A DNA stretch of 6,409 nucleotides from Campylobacterales bacterium (GTDB taxonomy: Bacteria > Campylobacterota > Campylobacteria > Campylobacterales > Sulfurimonadaceae). Below are positions 1 to 5,430 of the stretch, piece by piece. The notes beneath the pieces were generated by a model. That model saw only the letters and a program-made list of their open reading frames with translations, was not told where the DNA came from and did not search any database. The DNA is taken from positions 1 through 6,409 of the forward strand of contig JAFGVR010000058.1 in the NCBI GenBank assembly GCA_016937915.1, given 5' to 3'. Positions within the stretch are counted from its first letter, which is position 1, and the number at the start of each line of letters is the position of its first letter. The translations under genes and the position numbers were made by a program.

Positions 1-30
1 AAAGAGTGTGATGAAGTGTTAGATATTTAA
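1..30 (+). CDS. possible 3' end of a protein-coding gene cut by the left edge
   Basis: Frame 1 reads KECDEVLDI followed by TAA at 28-30. The other two plus frames close earlier (TGA at 7-9, TAG at 19-21). Acidic and aliphatic residues before a TAA, followed at once by a very AT-rich spacer, look like a gene end, and the gene would converge on the M14 peptidase gene. Nine codons are too few to identify a product or to be sure that this is coding. Confidence 0.3.
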   Translation, partial: KECDEVLDI

Positions 31-95
31 AAAAAATAGATATTTAGATATAAAATATAATTATGAAGTAAAATAAAAAAACTTGTTTTAGGGAT

Positions 96-119
96 TATAA
101 TGCACAAAAATGCATTATA
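96..119. terminator. AT-rich hairpin, possible terminator of the peptidase operon
   Basis: A perfect 9-bp inverted repeat (TATAATGCA at 96-104, TGCATTATA at 111-119) encloses a 6-nt loop. It lies 16 nt beyond the stop codon of the minus-strand M14 gene. On that strand a run of seven T follows, but only about 15-20 nt after the stem, so it is not a textbook intrinsic terminator. Each arm also holds a TATAAT-like box, so an operator or promoter role is possible. The rest of 31-134 is A/T-rich spacer with no convincing gene. Confidence 0.35.
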
Positions 120-134
120 TGAGGTATCGCTAAT

Positions 135-1454
135 TTAACTCCCAAACTTTACCAAAACCATCCCAGCAAATTTGTCATTATGCTCTTTTTTTGAGCTTTT
201 TGTATAATACTCTACTCTATATATAAGTCCTTGATTATCAACCGAAAATCTTTTTGGTATATTTGACTTTGATATATATATCTCTGTTTCTTTATCATTA
301 GATGTTGAAAAACCTATAACATTAACTCTATAATCTTTTGTATCTTTTACCAAAAAACTTTTATCTACATCAACTATAGAACCAAAAGGGATGCTTTTTA
401 GTTTTGCATCTATCACCATATCAACTGCAACATTTTTATTATCATGTTTTTTATACTCAGCTTTTAAACGAGTTAGTCTTCTATTGCCGTACTGAACCAC
501 ATAAAAACCATCTTTTTCATAGATAGTCAAAAGTGGATTACTGGCTTTAAAATCAACTATATTATCATCTCTTAGAGGAACATAACTCAAAATATTTCTC
601 ACCTCTGATAAAGGGAGAGTTATCTTGTTATTATAAAGTGATATATAAATATCGTTATTTAAAGCATCATATACACCATTTGGAGTAAGTTCAAATTTTC
701 TTTTAAACTCTATCCCCATTATCTCCATGTACTTCTCTAGTGCTAAAAGGTGATAGTAAACTCTCTCATGGGTTGGCAAATCTTTACTAGCCTCATTTCC
801 AAAAGCAGCTTTTCCTTGGTTGATAGCATAATAGGTGAGAGATTTAGCCATCTCCTCATCGCCCTCGCTAGTTCTTGTGTTATGAACATGGTATCTATCT
901 TCGTATCTCAAAAGATTTTTATTTACATGTTCAACAACCTGTGTTGAGATCTTTTCTAAATCAGCATAACAACTAACATCTATAGATTTTTGATCTATGA
1001 TAGAGCACTGCCCCCATCTATTTGGTGAATGTAACTCATCTTCATATACTTTTCTATAAAATCCACTTCCATCATGTAAGTTTACTATCAATTTAACTTT
1101 TGAATCTTTGATATAACTTTTTATTTTATTTACTGTTTCATACTCAGGGTCTTGTTTAGATAATTTTGCAAACTTTCTATTCATATCGCCATAAGGTCCA
1201 CGATCTCTTCTTATGATACTATAAAAATTTAGATTTGGAACTATCCAGAGTGAACCTTTTTGTATATCATAATGTGTAGATAAAAGAGATGCCGACATAA
1301 AACCACCTGGCTCATCACCTTGTATCCCACCAATAACCAACAAAGTATTATTATCATCTATACCTTTTTTTATAACATTGAAATTAAAACTGTTTTGAGC
1401 ATAAAGTGAAGATACTAAAAAAAGTAAAACAAAAATCCTAAATAACTTCAACAT
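135..1454 (-). CDS. csd4: M14 zinc carboxypeptidase, Csd4/Pgp1 type (peptidoglycan peptide trimming)
   Basis: Predicted periplasmic DL-carboxypeptidase of 439 aa. In H. pylori Csd4 and C. jejuni Pgp1 this family cleaves the D-Glu-mDAP bond of tripeptide stems and controls helical shape. A Sec signal peptide covers residues 1-19 (MLKLFRIF, then a hydrophobic core, SSLYA|Q). The catalytic domain follows: Q45 and E48 in GGIQGDEPGG, the N92-R93 substrate motif in MNRKF, H127 in NLHDGSGFY, and the probable catalytic glutamate E221 in GNEAS. From memory, Csd4 uses Gln46, Glu49, His128 and Glu222, so every position matches with a shift of one. About 200 further residues resemble the extra C-terminal beta domains of Csd4. 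An in-frame ATG at 1478 exists, but the ATG at 1454 gives a clean signal peptide and the family numbering. The gene overlaps the upstream M15 gene by 17 nt and has no strong ribosome binding site, so translation is probably coupled. Confidence 0.9.
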   Translation of the reverse strand: MLKLFRIFVLLFLVSSLYAQNSFNFNVIKKGIDDNNTLLVIGGIQGDEPGGFMSASLLSTHYDIQKGSLWIVPNLNFYSIIRRDRGPYGDMNRKFAKLSKQDPEYETVNKIKSYIKDSKVKLIVNLHDGSGFYRKVYEDELHSPNRWGQCSIIDQKSIDVSCYADLEKISTQVVEHVNKNLLRYEDRYHVHNTRTSEGDEEMAKSLTYYAINQGKAAFGNEASKDLPTHERVYYHLLALEKYMEIMGIEFKRKFELTPNGVYDALNNDIYISLYNNKITLPLSEVRNILSYVPLRDDNIVDFKASNPLLTIYEKDGFYVVQYGNRRLTRLKAEYKKHDNKNVAVDMVIDAKLKSIPFGSIVDVDKSFLVKDTKDYRVNVIGFSTSNDKETEIYISKSNIPKRFSVDNQGLIYRVEYYTKSSKKEHNDKFAGMVLVKFGS

Positions 1455-2175
1455 GCCAAGGTTCAAACCTAACCCCATCTTTATTATTCTTTTTATATCT
1501 CATCCCTATATAATTTAAATTTTTCATAACTATAAACTCTTGTGTGGTTGCAAAATCAGCTGTAAAATTTTTATAACCCCACCCTTTTCTACCAACATCA
1601 AAATCACTGATAGTATGATATGAGTATGCTGGTGGTGCTATGGAGTAAGAAGCTTGTGTAATATTTCCACGAGTTCTATAAATTTTATTTACATATAAAC
1701 TCATCTGCTTTATAACATTTCTTATACCAGATGTTAATACAAGGGTATCACCAACATCTTTTTGAAGTCTTTCAAAATCTGCCAAAGGTTTACCTTTAAA
1801 CAAAAAATGTCCAGCATGCTCTATTTTGTAAATATCTTTTTCTGATATTATATGATCTATCTCTGCACATGTTTTTTTACCAAAAAAACCATATTTAGAT
1901 GGGTTTTCATAAAAAAACTTATCCATAAGCTCCAACTCATCTGAACTAAAAGCACCTATACTAGAATAGTTTCTTCCATAATAAAGAGCTTCGCTGTAAG
2001 ATATCACATTAAAATTTGCATATCCAACATACCTCTTTAGTAGATTTAATCTGTTTCTCAAACTAACCAATGTGTCCCACTCTTTTTGAGATAAGATAAC
2101 ATCACTAGCAAAAAACAGATCATTAGCCAATAATGGTGTAGAAACACCAAGGAGTAAAAATTCTCTTCTTTTCAT
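1438..2175 (-). CDS. M15 (VanY-like) zinc D-Ala-D-Ala carboxypeptidase/endopeptidase with Tat-type N-terminus
   Basis: Predicted exported peptidoglycan peptidase of 245 aa. The N-terminus KRREFLLLG, followed by a short hydrophobic stretch and PLLAND, resembles a twin-arginine signal (RRxFL). The M15 catalytic fold occupies roughly residues 110-245: TSGIR (149-153, conserved Arg152), SYHTISDFDVG (probable zinc ligands H187 and D193, with D191 as an alternative), and the terminal EPWHVEV (catalytic E238, zinc ligand H241). Residues 25-110 are an N-terminal extension that I do not recognise. An upstream in-frame ATG at 2196 would add seven residues (MFVIISL), but those codons contain a consensus extended -10 box, so the start at 2175 is preferred. 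The gene is first in a two-gene operon with the M14 carboxypeptidase. Whether it cuts D-Ala-D-Ala or another stem-peptide bond cannot be read from the sequence. Confidence 0.82.
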   Translation of the reverse strand: MKRREFLLLGVSTPLLANDLFFASDVILSQKEWDTLVSLRNRLNLLKRYVGYANFNVISYSEALYYGRNYSSIGAFSSDELELMDKFFYENPSKYGFFGKKTCAEIDHIISEKDIYKIEHAGHFLFKGKPLADFERLQKDVGDTLVLTSGIRNVIKQMSLYVNKIYRTRGNITQASYSIAPPAYSYHTISDFDVGRKGWGYKNFTADFATTQEFIVMKNLNYIGMRYKKNNKDGVRFEPWHVEVI

Positions 2176-2182
2176 AAGCGAA

Positions 2183-2191
2183 ATTATAACA
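2183..2191 (-). promoter_or_regulatory. extended -10 promoter for the M15-M14 operon
   Basis: On the minus strand, TGTTATAAT runs from 2191 to 2183 and fits the sigma-70 extended -10 consensus TGnTATAAT exactly. Only seven bases (TTCGCTT) separate it from the ATG at 2175, so transcription would begin at or within a base or two of that ATG and give a leaderless message. There is no clear -35 box, as is usual in Campylobacterota. Confidence 0.5.
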
Positions 2192-2223
2192 AACATTTTT
2201 TTTTCTTTTCCATAATAAAAAGC

Positions 2224-2229
2224 TATAAT
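2224..2229 (+). promoter_or_regulatory. -10 box (TATAAT) of the S1-domain protein gene
   Basis: A perfect TATAAT lies 33 nt before the ATG at 2263. A T-rich tract at 2196-2209 (nine T, C, four T) sits where a -35 element would be, which fits the T-rich upstream pattern of Campylobacterota sigma-70 promoters. The expected start site is near 2236, leaving a leader of about 27 nt that carries the ribosome binding site AAGGAA (2253-2258). Confidence 0.6.
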
Positions 2230-2262
2230 TTTGCTAAATTTACGGAATTACCAAGGAATAAT

Positions 2263-3111
2263 ATGGAACAAAACCAACATTTAGAATTAGGTGTTTTAAA
2301 TACACTAAAAATAGACAGAGATACCCCTCATGGAATGTTTTTAATGGCACAAGATGGAAAAGATGTACTTTTGCCAAAAGCTTATGTAACAGATGAGATG
2401 CAACTAGATGAGCTTATAGAGGTATTTTTATATACAGACTCAGAAGATAGGCTCATAGCTACTACACAAAAACCTTATGCGATGCTAGATGAGTTTGCAC
2501 TTATGAAGGTTGTGGATGTTACAAAATTTGGTGCATTTGTTGATTGGGGACTTTTAAAAGATTTACTCGTTCCAAAAAAACTTCAAAAAGAACCATTTAG
2601 AGTTGGTGAAAAAAGATTCTTAAAAGTAATCTATGATGAGAGAACCCACCGCCTTGTAGGGACTGAAAAACTAGGGGATTTTTTTGATAAAAGAGTAAAA
2701 AATCTATCACCACATCAAGAGGTAAAAATAATCATCATCTCCAAAACTCCACTTGGATATAAATGCTTAGTGGAAGATAAATATGAGGGGCTAATATACC
2801 ACAATGAGATATTTGAAAATATAGAGCTTGGTGAGATAAAAAAAGCTTATATCAAAACTATAAGAAAAGATGGAAATATAGACCTAGTCTTAAGAAAAAT
2901 TGGAAGTGCAAAAGATGGTTCAAGCAGCGATAAAATAATAGAGCTTTTAAAACAAAACAACAACTCATTACCATACAACTATAAAAGTGATGCAGAACTT
3001 ATAAAAGATATATTTGGGATGAGTAAAAAAGAGTTTAAAAAAAATCTAACAAAACTTATAGATGAAAATCTTATAGAGGTTAGTGAAACTGGTATCTACA
3101 CAAAGAACTAG
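2263..3111 (+). CDS. CvfB-like S1-domain RNA-binding protein
   Basis: A cytoplasmic protein of 282 aa with the architecture of the CvfB/YitL family: S1-like OB folds followed by a winged helix. Approximate domains are S1-1 at 5-67 (degenerate), S1-2 at 73-136 with the classic surface VTKFGAFVDWGLLKDLLVP, S1-3 at 150-212 (GYKCLVEDKYEGLIY), and a C-terminal winged helix at 222-282 containing FGMSKKEFKKNLTKL. Family members bind RNA, and in Staphylococcus CvfB affects virulence gene expression. The exact function in this group is unknown to me. The start is supported by AAGGAA four bases before the ATG and by the upstream TATAAT. The stop lies 2 nt before the next gene, so the two are probably cotranscribed. 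Confidence 0.85.
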   Translation: MEQNQHLELGVLNTLKIDRDTPHGMFLMAQDGKDVLLPKAYVTDEMQLDELIEVFLYTDSEDRLIATTQKPYAMLDEFALMKVVDVTKFGAFVDWGLLKDLLVPKKLQKEPFRVGEKRFLKVIYDERTHRLVGTEKLGDFFDKRVKNLSPHQEVKIIIISKTPLGYKCLVEDKYEGLIYHNEIFENIELGEIKKAYIKTIRKDGNIDLVLRKIGSAKDGSSSDKIIELLKQNNNSLPYNYKSDAELIKDIFGMSKKEFKKNLTKLIDENLIEVSETGIYTKN

Positions 3112-3113
3112 AT

Positions 3114-3323
3114 ATGGCAAAAAAGAAAAAAACTATAGATATGAGTGATCAAAATATAACTTTTACGATGCAAGAGCAGTCATTTAAAGTGATACGATTC
3201 AATCCATCTAATATGACTTTAGATGTTATGATAAGTAACGATGGTGTTATGAAAAAAGGTTTAAATACTATCCCTTTTGCCCATATTCCAAAAGAGATAA
3301 AAAAATTAATCAAACCAAATTAA
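3114..3323 (+). CDS. small basic protein of unknown function (69 aa)
   Basis: I do not recognise a family. The protein starts MAKKKK, has 11 Lys and 1 Arg against about six acidic residues, and has no signal peptide, membrane segment or cysteine. Residues 14-57 alternate polar and hydrophobic positions (ITFTMQEQSFKVIRF, MTLDVMIS), which suggests a small beta structure, and residues 58-67 (HIPKEIKKLI) suggest a short C-terminal helix. It begins 2 nt after the stop of the S1-domain gene and has no good ribosome binding site of its own, so translational coupling is likely. The same-strand position, base composition and codon use like its neighbours support a real gene. A nucleic-acid-binding or ribosome-linked role is only a guess from the charge and the partner gene. 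Confidence 0.7.
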   Translation: MAKKKKTIDMSDQNITFTMQEQSFKVIRFNPSNMTLDVMISNDGVMKKGLNTIPFAHIPKEIKKLIKPN

Positions 3324-3328
3324 AAATT

Positions 3329-3337
3329 TGATAGAAT
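3329..3337 (+). promoter_or_regulatory. extended -10 promoter for the chorismate mutase-rhodanese pair
   Basis: TGATAGAAT (TGn plus TAGAAT) lies just after the stop codon of the 69-aa gene and 26 nt before the ATG at 3364. The start site would fall near 3344, leaving a leader of about 20 nt that includes the GAGG ribosome binding site. The two downstream genes may therefore be transcribed separately from the S1-domain gene. Confidence 0.5.
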
Positions 3338-3349
3338 GTTCAAAAATAT

Positions 3350-3354
3350 AGAGG
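3350..3354 (+). promoter_or_regulatory. ribosome binding site that fixes the chorismate mutase start
   Basis: AGAGG ends directly against an in-frame ATG at 3355, which is too close for that codon to be used. It lies nine bases before the ATG at 3364, a normal spacing. The protein therefore most likely starts at MKECKS rather than at MYNMKECKS. Confidence 0.65.
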
Positions 3355-3363
3355 ATGTATAAT

Positions 3364-3657
3364 ATGAAAGAGTGCAAATCTTTAGAGGAAGTTAGAACAG
3401 AAGTTGATAAGATAGATAACGAATTAGTGGAACTTATATCAAAAAGATCACACTATATCCGTCAAGCTGCTGCATTTAAAGAGTCTATCGCAGAAGTTAA
3501 AACTCAAGACAGGATAGATTATATACTCTCTCGTGTTCGCCACCGTGCGATTGAGCTTGGAGTATCACCAAATATGATATCTGAACTTTTTGAGATTATG
3601 ATAAATGAGATGGTTGAAACAGAGATAGCTGAACTTAGAAATAGAAATAAATTTTAA
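3364..3657 (+). CDS. AroQ-class chorismate mutase / PchB-like protein
   Basis: A 97-aa all-helical protein of the small AroQ (type II) family. Members convert chorismate to prephenate for Phe and Tyr synthesis, or, as in PchB, remove pyruvate from isochorismate. Helix 1 reads SLEEVRTEVDKIDNELVELI, then SKRSHYIRQAAAFK. Active-site residues by alignment from memory are R11, R28 and K39, the same numbers as in the E. coli chorismate mutase domain. The N-terminus (ExCxSLxEVR, RxxYxxxAAxFK) looks closer to PchB. The position of E. coli Gln88 / PchB Gln90 is a glutamate here (E87). The protein has no fused prephenate dehydratase or dehydrogenase domain and no signal peptide. No siderophore or salicylate gene is nearby, so chorismate mutase activity is the more likely role. 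The rhodanese-like gene follows after 6 nt. Confidence 0.82.
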   Translation: MKECKSLEEVRTEVDKIDNELVELISKRSHYIRQAAAFKESIAEVKTQDRIDYILSRVRHRAIELGVSPNMISELFEIMINEMVETEIAELRNRNKF

Positions 3658-3663
3658 CCAATT

Positions 3664-4401
3664 ATGAAACTGCTTTTCATTTTTTTTATGGTCCTTGCAA
3701 CTACATTTGCAGATGATGCTTTCATAGATGCAGGTGAGTTAAAAAAGAATCTTAAAAATAGCATCGTAATAGATGTTTGTAATGGTTCCTTTTATAAAAA
3801 AGGACACATAGACGGTTCTATAAATGTTGATGTAAAATCTTTTTTATATAACCAATCAATGATATCAGATATAGATAAAATCAATAGAAAAAGCAGATTT
3901 GATATAGCTACAGATAAAACGATAGAAAAAGAGTTACAACTTATAGGGATAGATAAAAACTCAAAAGTTGTGATATACAATCACAATACAAAAGATGGCA
4001 TCTATAAATCAGCTTTTTTAGCTTTTATACTTACATATAGTGGTGTAGATGATGTTAAGATTTTAGATGGTGGATATCTAAGCTTAGTATTTGAAAACAA
4101 AGAACTTATATCAAAGATAGATGCTATTAATCTATTTAGCAACATAAAAATAGAACCACAAACAAGCATCATAACAAAAGATATAAAAGATCATCAAAAA
4201 GTTATAAAAGCTGTTGAATTAGAGAAGATACTCAAAAGTGATTACACTATAGTCGATAGAGTAACACTGAAAAAAATGTTTGATTATAAGATGGATGATG
4301 AGATTGTAGTTGATGCAAACGATATATATGAAGCATCTCTAACTTGGTATCTGCTTTATAAAAACTTGGGGTATAAAAAAAGTAAGATATTAGTAAAATA
4401 G
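3664..4401 (+). CDS. exported tandem rhodanese-like protein without catalytic cysteines
   Basis: 245 aa with a Sec signal peptide (MKLLFIFFMVLATTFA|DD, cleavage near residue 16). Domain 1 (about 18-145) has rhodanese landmarks: IVIDVCNGSFYKKGHIDGSINV, then KVVIYNHNTKDGIYKSAF and VKILDGGY. Domain 2 (about 184-245) is short: YTIVDR, then EIVVDANDIYEASLTWYLL, KNLGYKKSKIL. In thiosulfate sulfurtransferases the second domain carries the persulfide cysteine at the end of this beta strand (VVYCGSG); here that position is A218. The matching site in domain 1 is N106, and the only cysteine is C39, outside the active loop. The fold is recognisable, but sulfur transfer by the standard mechanism is unlikely, and a binding or structural role in the periplasm is possible. 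The gene lies 6 nt after the chorismate mutase gene and has no clear ribosome binding site. The reading frame is intact, so this is not an obvious pseudogene. Confidence 0.78.
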   Translation: MKLLFIFFMVLATTFADDAFIDAGELKKNLKNSIVIDVCNGSFYKKGHIDGSINVDVKSFLYNQSMISDIDKINRKSRFDIATDKTIEKELQLIGIDKNSKVVIYNHNTKDGIYKSAFLAFILTYSGVDDVKILDGGYLSLVFENKELISKIDAINLFSNIKIEPQTSIITKDIKDHQKVIKAVELEKILKSDYTIVDRVTLKKMFDYKMDDEIVVDANDIYEASLTWYLLYKNLGYKKSKILVK

Positions 4402-4434
4402 TAGATGAAAGGGGGTTGACCCCTTTTATCTATT
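4400..4434. terminator. intrinsic terminator shared by convergent genes
   Basis: The core stem AAAGGGG (4408-4414) pairs with CCCCTTT (4420-4426) around the loop GTTGA, and a T-rich tail (TTTTATCTATTT) follows on the plus strand. Pairing extends to 15 bp (4400-4414 with 4420-4434) in plus-strand RNA, counting two G-U pairs. In minus-strand RNA those two become A/C mismatches and the tail has fewer T, so termination should be stronger for the rhodanese side. The stem overlaps the stop codons of both flanking genes. Confidence 0.78.
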
Positions 4435-4648
4435 TGTATCTATAAGTGATACGACCTTTGTCTAAAGAGTATGGAGTAAGTTCTAACTTAACTTTGTCAC
4501 CAGGTAGTATTTTTATATAGTGCATACGCATTTTACCAGCAATATGACATAAAATAACATGCCCATTTTCCAACTCAACACGAAAAGTTGCATTTGGCAA
4601 AGCCTCTATTATCTTGCCATCAACTTCTATAACATCAGATTTAGCCAT
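4430..4648 (-). CDS. infA: translation initiation factor IF-1
   Basis: 72 aa, the same length as E. coli IF-1, and clearly homologous along its full length: [13 protein letters not shown], then the hallmark [28 protein letters not shown] and [15 protein letters not shown]. It is a single OB-fold protein that binds the ribosomal A site of the 30S subunit during initiation, together with IF-2 and IF-3. The ribosome binding site AAAGGA (minus strand, 4660-4655) lies six bases before the ATG. The gene follows map by 21 nt and has no room for its own promoter, so it is transcribed with secY and map. It is the last gene of this operon here: the shared terminator and a convergent gene follow, not rpmJ-rpsM. 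Confidence 0.98.
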   Translation of the reverse strand: MAKSDVIEVDGKIIEALPNATFRVELENGHVILCHIAGKMRMHYIKILPGDKVKLELTPYSLDKGRITYRYK

Positions 4649-4669
4649 AATAAGTCCTTTAAACTCTCT

Positions 4670-5428
4670 TTAAGCAAGAGATAAAATTTCAGCTTTACCA
4701 TTGACAATAGCAACGGTATGCTCATAGTGTGAGCCGCGTAAACCATCGGCACTAACAACATCCCATTTGTTATCTAAGATAACAGGTTTGGAATCTGTTT
4801 GACATATCATAGGTTCTATACAAAAAACCATCCCATTTTTTATCTTTGGACCAGACTTTGTAGAGTGTCCATCGGTATAGTTTGGGATCTCTGGTTCATC
4901 ATGAGGTTTTTTACCAATCCCATGACCACAAAAGCTACGCAGTGGAACATACCCACGCTTCAATATAGATTGTTCTAAAATAGCTGATAATTCTTTAAAT
5001 CTCATACCAACTTTTATAGCATCAATAGCTTCATAAAGAGTTTCTTTTGCACAAGCGATTAACTTCTCATCTTCACTACTTATCTCGCCAACACCTACAG
5101 TTATAGCAGCATCACCATACCACCCATCAAGTTCAGTACCGATGTCATAACCTATAACATCACCCTCTTTTAGAGCGTAATCAGTAGGGATACCATGAAT
5201 AATAACTTCATTAAGGGAGCAACAAACAGACGATGGAAAACCATATAAACCTTTAAAAGATGGTCTAGCACCATGACTGCGAATATACTCTTCAGCCATT
5301 GCATCTAACTCTTTTAAAGTTATTCCAGGTTTTGTATTGATTCTAAGTAGTTCTAATGCACCGCCAACAATTTTGTTGGCTGCGCGAAGTTTTTCAATCT
5401 CTTGAGGTTTTCTAAGTGCAATTGACAT
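4670..5428 (-). CDS. map: type I methionine aminopeptidase
   Basis: 252 aa, the usual size for a bacterial type Ia enzyme without an N-terminal zinc-finger extension. It removes the initiator methionine from nascent proteins at the ribosome. The pita-bread fold metal ligands are all present: D95 (GYDIG), D106 (WYGDAA), H169 (CGHGIG), E205 (FCIEPM) and E236 (YEHTVAI). The substrate-site histidines H78 (IIHGIP) and H176 (PHDEP) are also there. Each is within two positions of the E. coli numbering as I recall it. The start lies 2 nt after the secY stop with only a weak ribosome binding site, which suggests coupling to secY translation. Confidence 0.98.
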   Translation of the reverse strand: MSIALRKPQEIEKLRAANKIVGGALELLRINTKPGITLKELDAMAEEYIRSHGARPSFKGLYGFPSSVCCSLNEVIIHGIPTDYALKEGDVIGYDIGTELDGWYGDAAITVGVGEISSEDEKLIACAKETLYEAIDAIKVGMRFKELSAILEQSILKRGYVPLRSFCGHGIGKKPHDEPEIPNYTDGHSTKSGPKIKNGMVFCIEPMICQTDSKPVILDNKWDVVSADGLRGSHYEHTVAIVNGKAEILSLA

Positions 5429-5430
5429 TG

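Noticed and set aside
20..46. Direct repeat TAGATATTTA at 20-29 and 37-46
   Set aside because: Only two copies, 10 bp each, in very AT-rich DNA. There is no further unit, spacer regularity or symmetry to suggest a repeat array or binding site.
83..101. TTGTTT (83-88) plus TATAAT (96-101) as a sigma-70 promoter
   Set aside because: The gap is only seven bases instead of about 17, and the TATAAT is one arm of the hairpin.
750..947. 65-aa plus-strand ORF inside the M14 peptidase gene
   Set aside because: It lies antisense to a well-supported catalytic domain, has no ribosome binding site, and its composition is typical of a shadow frame.
1460..1469. Near-palindrome GGTTCAAACC just before the M14 start
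   Set aside because: A four-base arm with a two-base centre cannot form a useful hairpin, and it encodes part of the M15 terminal motif (RFEPW).
1455..1478. Longer start for the M14 gene (MGLGLNLG before MLKLFRIF)
   Set aside because: The extra eight residues are read from codons of the overlapping M15 C-terminus, spoil a clean signal peptide, and break the match to Csd4 numbering.
3792..3980. 62-aa minus-strand ORF inside the rhodanese-like gene
   Set aside because: It is antisense to a gene with recognisable domain motifs. Its hydrophobic composition follows from the Asp/Lys/Ile codons of the real frame.
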